This document shows positions 24,670 through 32,041 of a stretch of DNA of 33,714 bases, piece by piece. Position 1 is the stretch's first letter. The number at the start of each line of letters is the position of its first letter. The stretch is from Actinomycetota bacterium. GTDB lineage: Bacteria; Actinomycetota; Thermoleophilia; UBA2241. The translations under genes and the position numbers were made by a program. The notes under the pieces are model-generated. The model had not been told where the DNA came from, did not search any database, and saw only the letters and a program-made list of their open reading frames with translations. Location of the stretch: assembly GCA_012514235.1 (NCBI GenBank), contig JAAZAR010000073.1, forward strand, positions 1 through 33,714, given 5' to 3'.

Positions 24670-25482
24670 TCACCCGGCCGCGGCCGCCAGGAGCTCCGAG
24701 ACGGTGACGCAGCGGTAGCCGCGCTGGCGCAGCTCGGCCAGGATCATGGGCAGCGCCTCGCGGGTCGCCCCGTTCGCCGGCGACCAGGGGTGCAGGACGA
24801 CGATCGAACCCGGCCGGACGTTGTCCAGCACGTACCGCGTCATCGTGGCCGGATCCGCGGTGGACGGCGGATCCGGCTTCACGTCCCACGTGACGGTGGT
24901 GCGGCCCTCGGTCAACAGCACCCAGGGCAGGGAGAGCAGCCTCTTGCCGTACGGCGGCCGGAACGTGATGGGGCCTGAGAACCCCGAAGCCCTGATGACG
25001 GCGTCGGTGGACGACACTTCATCCCGGGCGCGGCCGGTGGTGACGAAGACCAGCCGCCGGTGCGAGTACGAGTGGTTGCCGATCTCCTGACCCGAGGCGA
25101 CCAGGCTCGCCAGCGCGTAGGGATGCTCCGCGGCCGCCGCTCCGATCACGTAGAAGGTGCCGCGAGCCCGGAAGCGCTTGAGGTCGGCGATGAGCTGGCT
25201 GACGTACAGGTCGTTCGGCCCGTCGTCGAAGGTCAGCGCCACGAGCTTGCGGGGCGTCTCGACGCGGGCGGCGTGCTCACCGAGCAGTTGGACCGTCAGC
25301 GAGTCCATGAGCCGGTACGTCGCGGACCCGACGACGACGAGCGCGACAGCCGCAGCGGCGAGGATCCGCACCGCCCGCCACCGGCCGTCCGTCGCGTCGC
25401 CGCGGACGACCCCCCAGACGAACCAGAGGAGCCACGCGAGGGCGAGCACCAGGATGGCGGCGGCGAGGACGTCGAGGTTCAC
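24670..25482 (-). CDS. Membrane-anchored NodB-type polysaccharide deacetylase
   Basis: A carbohydrate esterase family 4 enzyme of 270 residues that N-deacetylates cell-wall or surface polysaccharide. Two N-terminal helices (5-27 and 40-55) anchor it. The catalytic domain has all five motifs: TFDDGPN (84-90, base Asp86 and metal Asp87), HSYSH (137-141, zinc His), RPPYGKR (175-181), WDVKPD, and LHPW near the end. The active domain should lie outside the membrane. The start is GTG at 25482 with GGAG about 9 nt upstream. The substrate could be peptidoglycan GlcNAc or MurNAc, or an exopolysaccharide. Confidence 0.9.
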   Translation of the reverse strand: MNLDVLAAAILVLALAWLLWFVWGVVRGDATDGRWRAVRILAAAAVALVVVGSATYRLMDSLTVQLLGEHAARVETPRKLVALTFDDGPNDLYVSQLIADLKRFRARGTFYVIGAAAAEHPYALASLVASGQEIGNHSYSHRRLVFVTTGRARDEVSSTDAVIRASGFSGPITFRPPYGKRLLSLPWVLLTEGRTTVTWDVKPDPPSTADPATMTRYVLDNVRPGSIVVLHPWSPANGATREALPMILAELRQRGYRCVTVSELLAAAAG

Positions 25483-25637
25483 GCCGCCGCTCCGTCGGAC
25501 TCCCTGGGCCCTCGAGCGCACCTGCTCGAACCGCTCGAGGGCGTGGTCGACGACGTCTCGTCGACCAGAGCGGTGATCGGCCGCTCCATCGATGCCGCTC
25601 TCGCGTACGGCTGGTGCGTGTGGATGATGACGCTCAC
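25479..25637 (-). CDS. Doubtful 52-codon ORF coupled to the deacetylase
   Basis: A GTG-started frame (VSVIIHTHQPYARAAS at its start) whose TGA overlaps the deacetylase GTG by 4 bp (GTGA). GGAGGA lies 12 nt upstream, which is far. The second half is Ser/Thr/Arg-rich low-complexity sequence without a membrane segment. The overlap geometry is the only argument in favour. I recognise no family. Confidence 0.2.
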   Translation of the reverse strand: MSVIIHTHQPYARAASMERPITALVDETSSTTPSSGSSRCARGPRESDGAAA

Positions 25638-25657
25638 GTCGAGCCGCCGTCCTCCGT

Positions 25658-26785
25658 TCAGCCCTCGAGCGTGCGCAGGTACTCCGAGATCGCCGCCAGC
25701 CCTCCCTCGAGGACGTCGGGCGCGCACGCGTAGCCGAGCCGGAACGAGCGCTCCTCGCCGAAGGCGACCCCCGGCACGACGAAGGCGCCGTTGAAGTCGA
25801 ACATCCCTTGGCAGAAGGCCGCCGAGGGGACGTCGAACTCATAGCGGACGAGAGCGGTGGTCCCGGCGCGCGGGCGCACATAGCGGAGCCTCGGCTCCCG
25901 CGCCATCCACTCGTCGACGCGCGCGAGATTGCCGCGGACGATCGCGAGATTGCGCTCGAGCACCGCGTCGATGTGCTCGAGTGCCACGGCGGCGAGGGCG
26001 TCGTCGAGCACGCCGCCGCTGATCGTGGTGTAGTCACGCACCTCGAGGCAACGCCGGATGACGTCGCCGGGACCCGCCACCCAGCCCGTGCGCAGTCCGG
26101 CGAGCGAGTAGCTCTTGCTCATGCTGCCGCTGCTCACACCCTTCTCGTAGAGGTCGGCGACGGACGGCGCCGTAGTGCCTGGTCCGTGCTCCAGCATGCG
26201 GTAGACCTCGTCGCAGAACAGCCAGGCGTCGTGCTCGCGCGCCACCTCGACGATCTCCCGCAGCGTCGGCTCGTCGATGAGCGCGCCGGTCGGGTTGTTC
26301 GGGTTGTTGAGGATGATCAGGCTGGTCCGCTCGTCGGCAGCGGCCCGGATCGCCTCGACGTCCGGGAGGTACCCGTCCTGCTCGCGCAACCGGACCATAT
26401 GCACGTCGGCGCCGAGAGACTCGGGCACCGAGTAGAGCTGCTGGTAGGTGGGCAGGATGCTGACGACCGTCGAACCCGGTTGTACAAGCGCGTAGAGGGC
26501 GAGGAAGTTGGCGCCGATGGCCCCGTGGGCCGTCAGCACGTGGTCCGGGGTGATGCGCTCGCCGTACAGCGCCGCGATCGCGGCGCGCAGGCGCGGCGAG
26601 CCCACGATGTCCCCGTAGCCCAGCCACGTCTCGCGGAGGCGGCGCACCACGCCGTCGACGTCGCCGCCCAGATCAAGCAGCTCGCCGAGCGTCAACGAGT
26701 GGACGCACGTCTCGGCGAGGTTCCAGGTGGCGGTGGTCTCGTGAGCGTTCATCCACTGCTCGACGACGAACGGTTCGATGTGCAC
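25658..26785 (-). CDS. Class I/II PLP aminotransferase (capreomycidine-synthase-like group)
   Basis: A 375-residue fold-type I enzyme. The N-terminal pattern IEPFVVEQWMNAHE (3-16) and the short length place it with the aminotransferases often labelled capreomycidine synthase-like. The pocket has NNPNNPTG (160-167), Asp192 (FCDEVYR), the Schiff-base Lys224 (SGSMSKSYSLAG) and Arg232 (GLRTGW). The start is GTG at 26785, fixed by GGAGG 6 nt upstream and by the family N-terminus. It is divergent from the decarboxylase gene. The substrate is unknown; making a nonribosomal-peptide precursor is not supported by anything nearby. Confidence 0.88.
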   Translation of the reverse strand: MHIEPFVVEQWMNAHETTATWNLAETCVHSLTLGELLDLGGDVDGVVRRLRETWLGYGDIVGSPRLRAAIAALYGERITPDHVLTAHGAIGANFLALYALVQPGSTVVSILPTYQQLYSVPESLGADVHMVRLREQDGYLPDVEAIRAAADERTSLIILNNPNNPTGALIDEPTLREIVEVAREHDAWLFCDEVYRMLEHGPGTTAPSVADLYEKGVSSGSMSKSYSLAGLRTGWVAGPGDVIRRCLEVRDYTTISGGVLDDALAAVALEHIDAVLERNLAIVRGNLARVDEWMAREPRLRYVRPRAGTTALVRYEFDVPSAAFCQGMFDFNGAFVVPGVAFGEERSFRLGYACAPDVLEGGLAAISEYLRTLEG

Positions 26786-26936
26786 GAGAAGCCTCCAGGC
26801 TCGTGGGATCGGGTTCGGCCCGGGCAGGGACCGCCCCCCAGCATCCTCCACGACCCGAGCCGCCGCGGCAAGCGACGGAGGGCGGCTCGTCCCCCGGCCC
26901 CCGGACCGGCCTTCTCGCCCGCGTCGTCTGGTCCGG

Positions 26937-26942
26937 TAGAAT
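26937..26942 (+). promoter_or_regulatory. Candidate -10 box of the decarboxylase gene
   Basis: TAGAAT, 53 bp before the ATG, immediately followed by a 15-bp perfect inverted repeat. The -35 is weak (CTCGCC). The ribosome site GGGAG lies 6 nt before the ATG. Confidence 0.35.
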
Positions 26943-26976
26943 CGGCGGGCGGCGAGGCCCGCCTCGCCGCCCGCCG
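26943..26976 (+). repeat. Perfect 15-bp inverted repeat at the decarboxylase transcription start
   Basis: CGGCGGGCGGCGAGG (26943-26957), a 4-nt CCCG loop, and its exact complement (26962-26976). It starts right after the -10, so the predicted start site lies inside it. It could be a repressor operator or a very stable leader hairpin. There is no U-tract, so it is not a normal terminator. Confidence 0.6.
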
Positions 26977-26995
26977 CACAGACCCGGGAGCACTC

Positions 26996-28417
26996 ATGGA
27001 CCCCAACGAGTTCCGCCGACTCGGCCACGAGCTGGTCGACTGGATCGCCACGTACCGCGAGCACGCGGCCGAGTACCCTGTGATGAGCCCGGTCAGGCCG
27101 GGCGAGGTGGGCGCGCAGCTGCCCGCCGGCCCGCCGCCGGAGGGCGGCGACCTCGAGGGCATCGTCGCCGACCTCGACCGCATCGTCATGCCGGGGATCA
27201 CCCACTGGAACCACCCCTGCTTCTTCCACTACTTCCCCAGCAACACCGACCTCGCGTCGGTGCTCGCGGACATCGTCGCCTCGGGACTCGGCGCCCAGGG
27301 CATGAGCTGGCAGACGAGTCCGGCGGCCACCGAGGTCGAGGACGTGGTCATGGAGTGGCTGCGCGGGATGGTCGGGCTGCCGGACACGTTCACCGGCGTG
27401 ATCGAGGACACGGCCAGCACGTCCACCCTGACGGCGTTGCTGTGCGCCCGCGAGCGCGTCTCGCACTTCTGCCAGAACAGAGGCGGCCTGCAGGCGGAGG
27501 ACTCGCCGCTCGTGGTGTACGCAAGCGACCAGGCGCACAGCTCGGTGCCCAAGGGCGCGCTCCTCGCCGGCTTCGGCGCCGAGCATCTGCGCCTCGTCGA
27601 GACCGACGACCAGCACGCGCTCCGGCTGGACCTGCTCGAGCGCGCCGTCGAGGACGACCTGGCGGCCGGCCGCCGGCCCTGCGCCGTGGTCGCCGCGGTC
27701 GGGACCACGGCGACCACGGCGCTCGACCCGGTGGCCGGCGTCGCGGATCTCTGCGAGCGCCACGGCATCTGGCTGCACGTGGACGCGGCACTCGCCGGCA
27801 CGGCGATGATCTGCCCCGAGTACCGCTGGATGTGGCGGGGCGTCGAGCGCGCCGACTCCGTCGTGTTCAACCCGCACAAGTGGATGGGCACCGGCTTCGA
27901 TCTCTCCGCCTACTACGTCCGTGACCCAGAGCACCTGGTGCGCGTGATGAGCACCGATCCGAGCTACCTGCGCACGGCCCAGGACGGTCTCGTGCGCAAC
28001 CTCCGCGACTGGGGCATCCCGCTCGGGCGCCGCTTCCGCGCGCTCAAGCTCTGGTTCGTGCTGCGCTCCGAGGGCGTCGAGGGGCTGCAGGCGCGGATCC
28101 GTCGCGACGTCGGCAACGCAGCCTGGCTCGCCGACCAGGTCGCGGCGGCGCCGGACTGGCACCTCATGGCCCCGGCGCCGCTCCAGACCGTATGCCTGCG
28201 GCACGTGCCGGCCGAGCTCGCCGGCGACGAAGAGGCGCTGGCCGCGCACAACGCGGCCATCGTCGAGCAGGTCACGGCCTCCGGCCGCTACTACTTCGGC
28301 ACGTCCGTCCTCAAGGGCCGGCTGATCGTCCGCGTGTCGGTCGGCGCACAACCGACAGAACGCGAGCACGTCGCCGGCCTGTGGGCGGCGCTCCAGGCTG
28401 CCGCGGGCCAGGTCTGA
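26996..28417 (+). CDS. Pyridoxal-dependent decarboxylase, aromatic-L-amino-acid decarboxylase-like
   Basis: A group II PLP decarboxylase of 473 aa, usual length, removing CO2 from an L-amino acid, probably aromatic. Motifs: HWNHPCFFHYFPS (70-82) at the substrate site, the conserved IEDTASTSTLTALL (136-149), cofactor-stacking His181 (QAHSS), HVDAA (261-265, Asp263 contacting the pyridine N), and the Schiff-base Lys295 (NPHKWMGTGFD). The flexible-loop tyrosine region follows. The start is ATG with GGGAG 6 nt upstream. Tryptophan, tyrosine, phenylalanine or DOPA cannot be distinguished here. Confidence 0.93.
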   Translation: MDPNEFRRLGHELVDWIATYREHAAEYPVMSPVRPGEVGAQLPAGPPPEGGDLEGIVADLDRIVMPGITHWNHPCFFHYFPSNTDLASVLADIVASGLGAQGMSWQTSPAATEVEDVVMEWLRGMVGLPDTFTGVIEDTASTSTLTALLCARERVSHFCQNRGGLQAEDSPLVVYASDQAHSSVPKGALLAGFGAEHLRLVETDDQHALRLDLLERAVEDDLAAGRRPCAVVAAVGTTATTALDPVAGVADLCERHGIWLHVDAALAGTAMICPEYRWMWRGVERADSVVFNPHKWMGTGFDLSAYYVRDPEHLVRVMSTDPSYLRTAQDGLVRNLRDWGIPLGRRFRALKLWFVLRSEGVEGLQARIRRDVGNAAWLADQVAAAPDWHLMAPAPLQTVCLRHVPAELAGDEEALAAHNAAIVEQVTASGRYYFGTSVLKGRLIVRVSVGAQPTEREHVAGLWAALQAAAGQV

Positions 28418-28517
28418 GCGCAGCGCCCCAGACGCGCCGGCGAGACCGCTGCGCGGTGGCGTCGGCGGCACGCCGCCGGTACCCTCCGACCGGAGGGATT
28501 CGCGCCACCGGCGCGAA
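28418..28517 (+). other. Cluster of four hairpins between decarboxylase and cell-wall hydrolase
   Basis: Directly after the decarboxylase stop are GCGCAGCG/CGCTGCGC (28418-28454, 8 bp), CGGCGGC/GCCGCCG (28463-28478), CCCTCCG/CGGAGGG (28482-28497) and TTCGCGCC/GGCGCGAA with a 3-nt loop (28499-28517). None is followed by a U-run. The first may terminate the decarboxylase transcript and the rest may be a structured leader of the hydrolase mRNA. It does not match the riboswitch consensus I know for such genes. Confidence 0.5.
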
Positions 28518-28617
28518 GCTCCTCGCGGGCGGGCGCCGCAGCGTCTGCCCCCCTTCAGCGGTCAAGAAGCTCTGCGCCCGGCCGATACCGGAGCCAGAGC
28601 AGCAGGACAGCCACAGC

Positions 28618-29679
28618 ATGGTCGACAGCGTCATCCCTCCCAGGCAGCGGCACGCGCCGCGGCGCCGGCATCGAGCCGCGGCGGCGGCGCTCTGCGTGGT
28701 CGTGCTGCTGGCGGGCGGCGTCGCGGCCGCCTTGCCGGCGCGGGCGGCGGCCGCTCCTTCGCTGCACGAGCTGCAGAAGGAGGCCAAGCGCACGCGCGCC
28801 GAGATGGAGAGCCTGCAGGCCGACCTCCAGTCGGTAGGAGCCGCCCTGGTAGAGGCGCAGGGCAAGCTCGACGAGGTCAACCAGGAGCTGCAACTCGCAC
28901 GCCGGCAGCTGGCCCGCGCGGAGAACGATCTCGAGCTGCAGCGCGAGATCCTGGCGGAGCGCGCCGCCTCCCTCTACAAGACCGGCGGGTTCGACTGGCT
29001 CGACATCCTCTCCAGCATCAAGAGCCTCGCCGACATCGAGACCTTCCGCTCGCTGCAGCAGGCCATCGCCGACCAGGACAGGCGCTCCGAGGACGAGGCA
29101 CAGCGGCTGGCGCGCGAGGCGCGCCGGCTGGAGCGCCGCGTCGAGACGGATCGCCAGGCAGCCCTGGCGGCGGAGCAGCGGGTCCAGGAGCAGAAGACCG
29201 AGCTGGACCAGAAGCTCGCCGAGCGCAGCGCGATCCTTCAGGACGTCACCAGGCGCATCAAGAAGATCCTCGCGAGCGGCGGCCTCGGGGCCGCGCTGGC
29301 GATGGCCAAGAACGGCCAGTTCACCCAGATCACGTGGGCGCGAGCGCTGCTCGTGGCCCTGCGCTTCCCGGTGACCGCCGACAACGTCGCCGCCATCACC
29401 GCCTGGGAGATGGCGGAGGGCGGCCACTGGTACAACACCGCCTACTACAACCCGCTGAACACCACCCAGAGCATGCCGGGAGCGACGGTCTTCAACTCGG
29501 TGGGGGTCAAAGCCTACACGAGCTGGAAGCAGGGCCTGCAGGCCACCATCATCACGCTGAAGAACGGCTACTACGGCGGCATCCTCGACGCCCTCAGGCG
29601 CGGCAACGACGCCGAGGCCGTGGCCCGCGCCGTCGGCGCCTCCCCCTGGGGTACCGGCAACTTCAGCCACCTGCTCTGA
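28618..29679 (+). CDS. Secreted coiled-coil cell-wall hydrolase (lysozyme/phage-lysin-like C-domain)
   Basis: 353 aa. A basic N-terminus and hydrophobic core (19-46) form a signal peptide ending in ARAAAA. A long coiled coil follows (48-115 and 145-215), as in PcsB/RipA-type hydrolases that are held inactive until activated. The C-terminal domain (245-353) has FPVTADNVAAITAWEMAEGG with Glu267 as a candidate acid, NPLNTTQSMPGATVFNSVGV, then a GLQATIITLKNGYYGGI block and WGTGNF. This resembles a domain found in actinobacterial secreted proteins and mycobacteriophage lysins. Peptidoglycan cleavage is inferred. The ribosome site is weak. It is the first gene of a plus-strand cluster with the next two. 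Confidence 0.82.
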   Translation: MVDSVIPPRQRHAPRRRHRAAAAALCVVVLLAGGVAAALPARAAAAPSLHELQKEAKRTRAEMESLQADLQSVGAALVEAQGKLDEVNQELQLARRQLARAENDLELQREILAERAASLYKTGGFDWLDILSSIKSLADIETFRSLQQAIADQDRRSEDEAQRLAREARRLERRVETDRQAALAAEQRVQEQKTELDQKLAERSAILQDVTRRIKKILASGGLGAALAMAKNGQFTQITWARALLVALRFPVTADNVAAITAWEMAEGGHWYNTAYYNPLNTTQSMPGATVFNSVGVKAYTSWKQGLQATIITLKNGYYGGILDALRRGNDAEAVARAVGASPWGTGNFSHLL

Positions 29680-29729
29680 CCACACCCCCGACGTGCATCC
29701 CGAGGGGTCGCCGGGGGAAGAGTACGGGC

Positions 29730-29966
29730 ATGTTCCGCCGGAGACGAGTCAAGCCTCCCGCTCACGAGCCGCTCGTGATCGACCGTCAGGGACGCGCCGT
29801 CGGTGTGCGCACGCCCCCGCCGAGCCTGCCGCCCGAGAGCGAGGCCGCCCGCCTCTGGCGCCGGCGCACGAACCTCGCCGAGACCGGCGAACTGCGCCGC
29901 CAGGCCGAGCTGCGCAACCAGGCCTCGGCCTTCCACGTGGACCCCGGACCGGCGGCCAGGTGGTGA
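29730..29966 (+). CDS. Small Arg/Pro-rich cytosolic protein
   Basis: A 78-residue protein with a basic start (MFRRRRVKPP) and an amphipathic helix (EAARLWRRRTNLAETGELRR, 38-57), with no signal or membrane segment. GGGGGAAGAG precedes the ATG. It lies 50 bp after the hydrolase gene and 4 bp before the membrane protease gene, so it is probably cotranscribed and possibly a partner of the protease. I recognise no family. Confidence 0.6.
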   Translation: MFRRRRVKPPAHEPLVIDRQGRAVGVRTPPPSLPPESEAARLWRRRTNLAETGELRRQAELRNQASAFHVDPGPAARW

Positions 29967-29970
29967 GGTC

Positions 29971-30822
29971 ATGACCGCCGGCTCCTGGATCCTGCTGATC
30001 GTCTTCGTCGCCCTGGTGCTGCTGTTCGTGGTCCCTCGCGTGATGCGCTGGCGCCGCGACCGCCGGCGGCGCGAGCTGATCCGGCGGCTCGAGCACGAGC
30101 GGGGCTCCCGCGTGATCACGCTCATCCACCGCCAGGAGATCATGACGCTCCTCGGCCTGCCCTTCAGCCGCTACATCGACATCGACGACTCGGAGCAGCT
30201 GCTGCGCGCGATCCGGATGACGCCGCCGGAGATGCCCATCGACCTGCTCCTGCACACGCCCGGCGGGCTCGTCCTGGCGAGCGACCAGATCGCCTACGCC
30301 CTCAAGCGGCACGAGGGGCGGGTGACGGTCATCGTGCCGCACTTCGCCATGTCCGGCGGCACGCTCATCGCGCTGGCCGCCGACGAGATCCTCATGGACC
30401 CGGACGCCGTGCTCGGGCCGGTCGACCCGCAGCTGGGCAGCATCCCGCGAGGGTCGTGGCCGGCGGCATCGATCCTCAAGGCGCTCGAGAAGGACAACCC
30501 GAACCGCGACGACGAGACGCTCATCCTCGGCGACGTGGCACGCAAGGCCATCGACCAGGTGCGCGCCACGGTCCGGGAGCTGCTGGAAGGCCGCGTGCCG
30601 GACGAGGAGGCGGAGCGTCTCGCCGCCCTGCTCAGCGAAGGTCGCTGGACGCACGACTACCCGATCCGCCTCGAGGAGGCGAGGCAGCTCGGCCTGCCGG
30701 TCTCGGACGCCGTACCGGAGCTCGTCTACGAGCTCATGACGCTCTACCCGCGGCGCAGTCAGCGGCGGCCGTCGGTCGAGTTCATCCCGACGCCGTACCG
30801 GACGCGCGACCGGGACCGCTGA
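29971..30822 (+). CDS. Membrane serine protease, SDH_sah/ClpP-like fold
   Basis: A 283-residue protein: one N-terminal helix (6-24), a basic stop (26-36), and a ClpP/crotonase-fold protease domain. DLLLHTPGGLVLAS (91-104) is the oxyanion strand, Ser128 (HFAMSGGTLIA) the nucleophile, and ILMDPDAVLGPVDPQLGSI (140-158) is the conserved family block. A Ser-Lys mechanism as in SppA and archaeal PH1510 proteases is likely; the Lys is probably in SILKALEK. The family cleaves hydrophobic or transmembrane segments. The start is ATG, GAGG 3 nt upstream, with the stop of the preceding gene 4 bp away. Confidence 0.87.
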   Translation: MTAGSWILLIVFVALVLLFVVPRVMRWRRDRRRRELIRRLEHERGSRVITLIHRQEIMTLLGLPFSRYIDIDDSEQLLRAIRMTPPEMPIDLLLHTPGGLVLASDQIAYALKRHEGRVTVIVPHFAMSGGTLIALAADEILMDPDAVLGPVDPQLGSIPRGSWPAASILKALEKDNPNRDDETLILGDVARKAIDQVRATVRELLEGRVPDEEAERLAALLSEGRWTHDYPIRLEEARQLGLPVSDAVPELVYELMTLYPRRSQRRPSVEFIPTPYRTRDRDR

Positions 30823-30917
30823 CGCCCGGCTGCTCGGTCCCAGCGAAAGACGGTGGCCCGTATCGCCGCCGGAACGACCCGAACACCGCCGGCGTGCGGC
30901 GGCCAGACAGGGCGGGC

Positions 30918-30972
30918 CGTGGTCGGCGCTCGAGCCGGACCTGTAATCGGCGCGTGGTCGGCGCTCGAGCCG
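30918..30972. repeat. 20-bp perfect direct repeat in a convergent intergenic gap
   Basis: The same 20 bases occur at 30918-30937 and 30953-30972 (period 35). Each copy contains the palindrome GCTCGAGC. It lies between the protease gene and the convergent hydrolase gene. The origin is unknown; a duplication or a small regulatory site is possible. Confidence 0.75.
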
Positions 30973-30980
30973 CCCCGACG

Positions 30981-31901
30981 TCAGCCCTCGAGCCGCTCCG
31001 CGATCCACTCGGCGAGATCAGAGACCACCTGCTCGCGGCCCACTTCGTTGAGGCACTCGTGCAGGAAGCCCTGGTAGGCCCGCACCGTCGTGTCCTCCGA
31101 GGCGACGCCGGCGACCAGCGCCTCGGCGTGCGAAGAGTCGGCCACTGGATCGTCCGTCCCGTAGAACAGATAGAGCGGAAGCGTGATACGGCCGGCGCCC
31201 GCCATGGCTGCCTCCTGTGCAGCCAGCGTCCTGGCAGCCCAGCGGGCGGGCGCCACATGGTGGACGAGAGGGTCGGCCACGTAGGATGCGACGACCGCCG
31301 GGTCGTGCGAGAGGTCCGCCGCCTGCACGGTGTTGCCGATGTCCCTGCCGGGCCACACCGCGGCGAGCAGCTTGGCCCCCACGACCCTGGAGGGCGACAC
31401 GTCGGCGACCAACGCCAGGAAGGGCGACGAGAGCACCAGCCCGGCCACGTCCGGAGGCCGCTCCTCCGCGAGGCGGGTGCAGATCAAGCCGCCCATGCTG
31501 TGGCCGAGCAGGAACAGCGGCCTGTCCGGCTGCCGCCGGCGCACGTCGCCGATAAAGACCTCCGTATCCTCCAGATACTCGTCGAAGTGCCTGATCTGGC
31601 CGCGGGCGCCGGAGGACAGCCCGTGGCCGCGAAGATCGTAGACGTACACGGCGAAGCCCCGCGCAGCCATGGCTTCGCCGAACCGGCTGTACCGGCCGCC
31701 GTGATCGCCGTAACCGTGCACCACGGCGATGACGGCCTTCACGGCCGTGGTCTCGGCCGATCCGGGTCCCCCCGGCAGCCACGCCTGCAGGTGCAGCCGC
31801 GCCCCATCCGTCCCGGCGAACTGGTCCGAGGCGTGACGGATGCCCATGCCTCCGGCTCCGGCGCGCGCGCCGCGCCTCGCGGCTGCGTCCGTCGTCTCCA
31901 T
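30981..31901 (-). CDS. Monoacylglycerol-lipase-like alpha/beta hydrolase
   Basis: 306 aa, cytosolic. The oxyanion/lid motifs AVVHGYGDHGGRYSRFG (59-75) and YDLRGHGLSSG (88-98) are those of the lysophospholipase/monoacylglycerol lipase (Hydrolase_4) group. The nucleophile elbow is LGHSMGGLI (Ser135), the acid is Asp250 or Asp251 (FYGTDDPVAD), and the base is His281 (GFLHECLNE). The start ATG at 31901 is supported by GGGGAGGTGACC directly upstream; the first 20 residues are low-complexity Ala/Arg/Gly, so an internal Met19 start is possible. TAGGGT at 31958-31963 may be its -10. Confidence 0.9.
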   Translation of the reverse strand: METTDAAARRGARAGAGGMGIRHASDQFAGTDGARLHLQAWLPGGPGSAETTAVKAVIAVVHGYGDHGGRYSRFGEAMAARGFAVYVYDLRGHGLSSGARGQIRHFDEYLEDTEVFIGDVRRRQPDRPLFLLGHSMGGLICTRLAEERPPDVAGLVLSSPFLALVADVSPSRVVGAKLLAAVWPGRDIGNTVQAADLSHDPAVVASYVADPLVHHVAPARWAARTLAAQEAAMAGAGRITLPLYLFYGTDDPVADSSHAEALVAGVASEDTTVRAYQGFLHECLNEVGREQVVSDLAEWIAERLEG

Positions 31902-32009
31902 GGTCACCTCCCCGGGCTCCGCCTGCCCGTTCCCACCGGCAGGGCCGCGCGCGGCAACCCTACATCCGCCGCGTCCGCCGCGCACGACAGGCGCGCGGCG
32001 CGGCATCCA

Positions 32010-32018
32010 TGCTAGAGT
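32010..32018 (+). promoter_or_regulatory. Extended -10 of the SGNH-like pair
   Basis: TGCTAGAGT, identical to the element at 16142-16150, followed 12 nt later by AAGGAGG (32031-32037) and the ATG at 32042. Unlike the 16158 gene, this promoter leaves room for a short leader with a strong ribosome site. Confidence 0.55.
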
Positions 32019-32041
32019 CAGGTCTCGCTGAAGGAGGGCCA

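Noticed and set aside
25658..28417. Natural-product cluster around the capreomycidine-synthase-like aminotransferase and decarboxylase
   Set aside because: No peptide synthetase, tailoring or resistance gene is linked; the similarity only reflects a broad aminotransferase group.
28418..28617. c-di-AMP (ydaO-type) riboswitch before the cell-wall hydrolase
   Set aside because: The conserved loop sequences I know for this class are not visible; only unspecific hairpins are.
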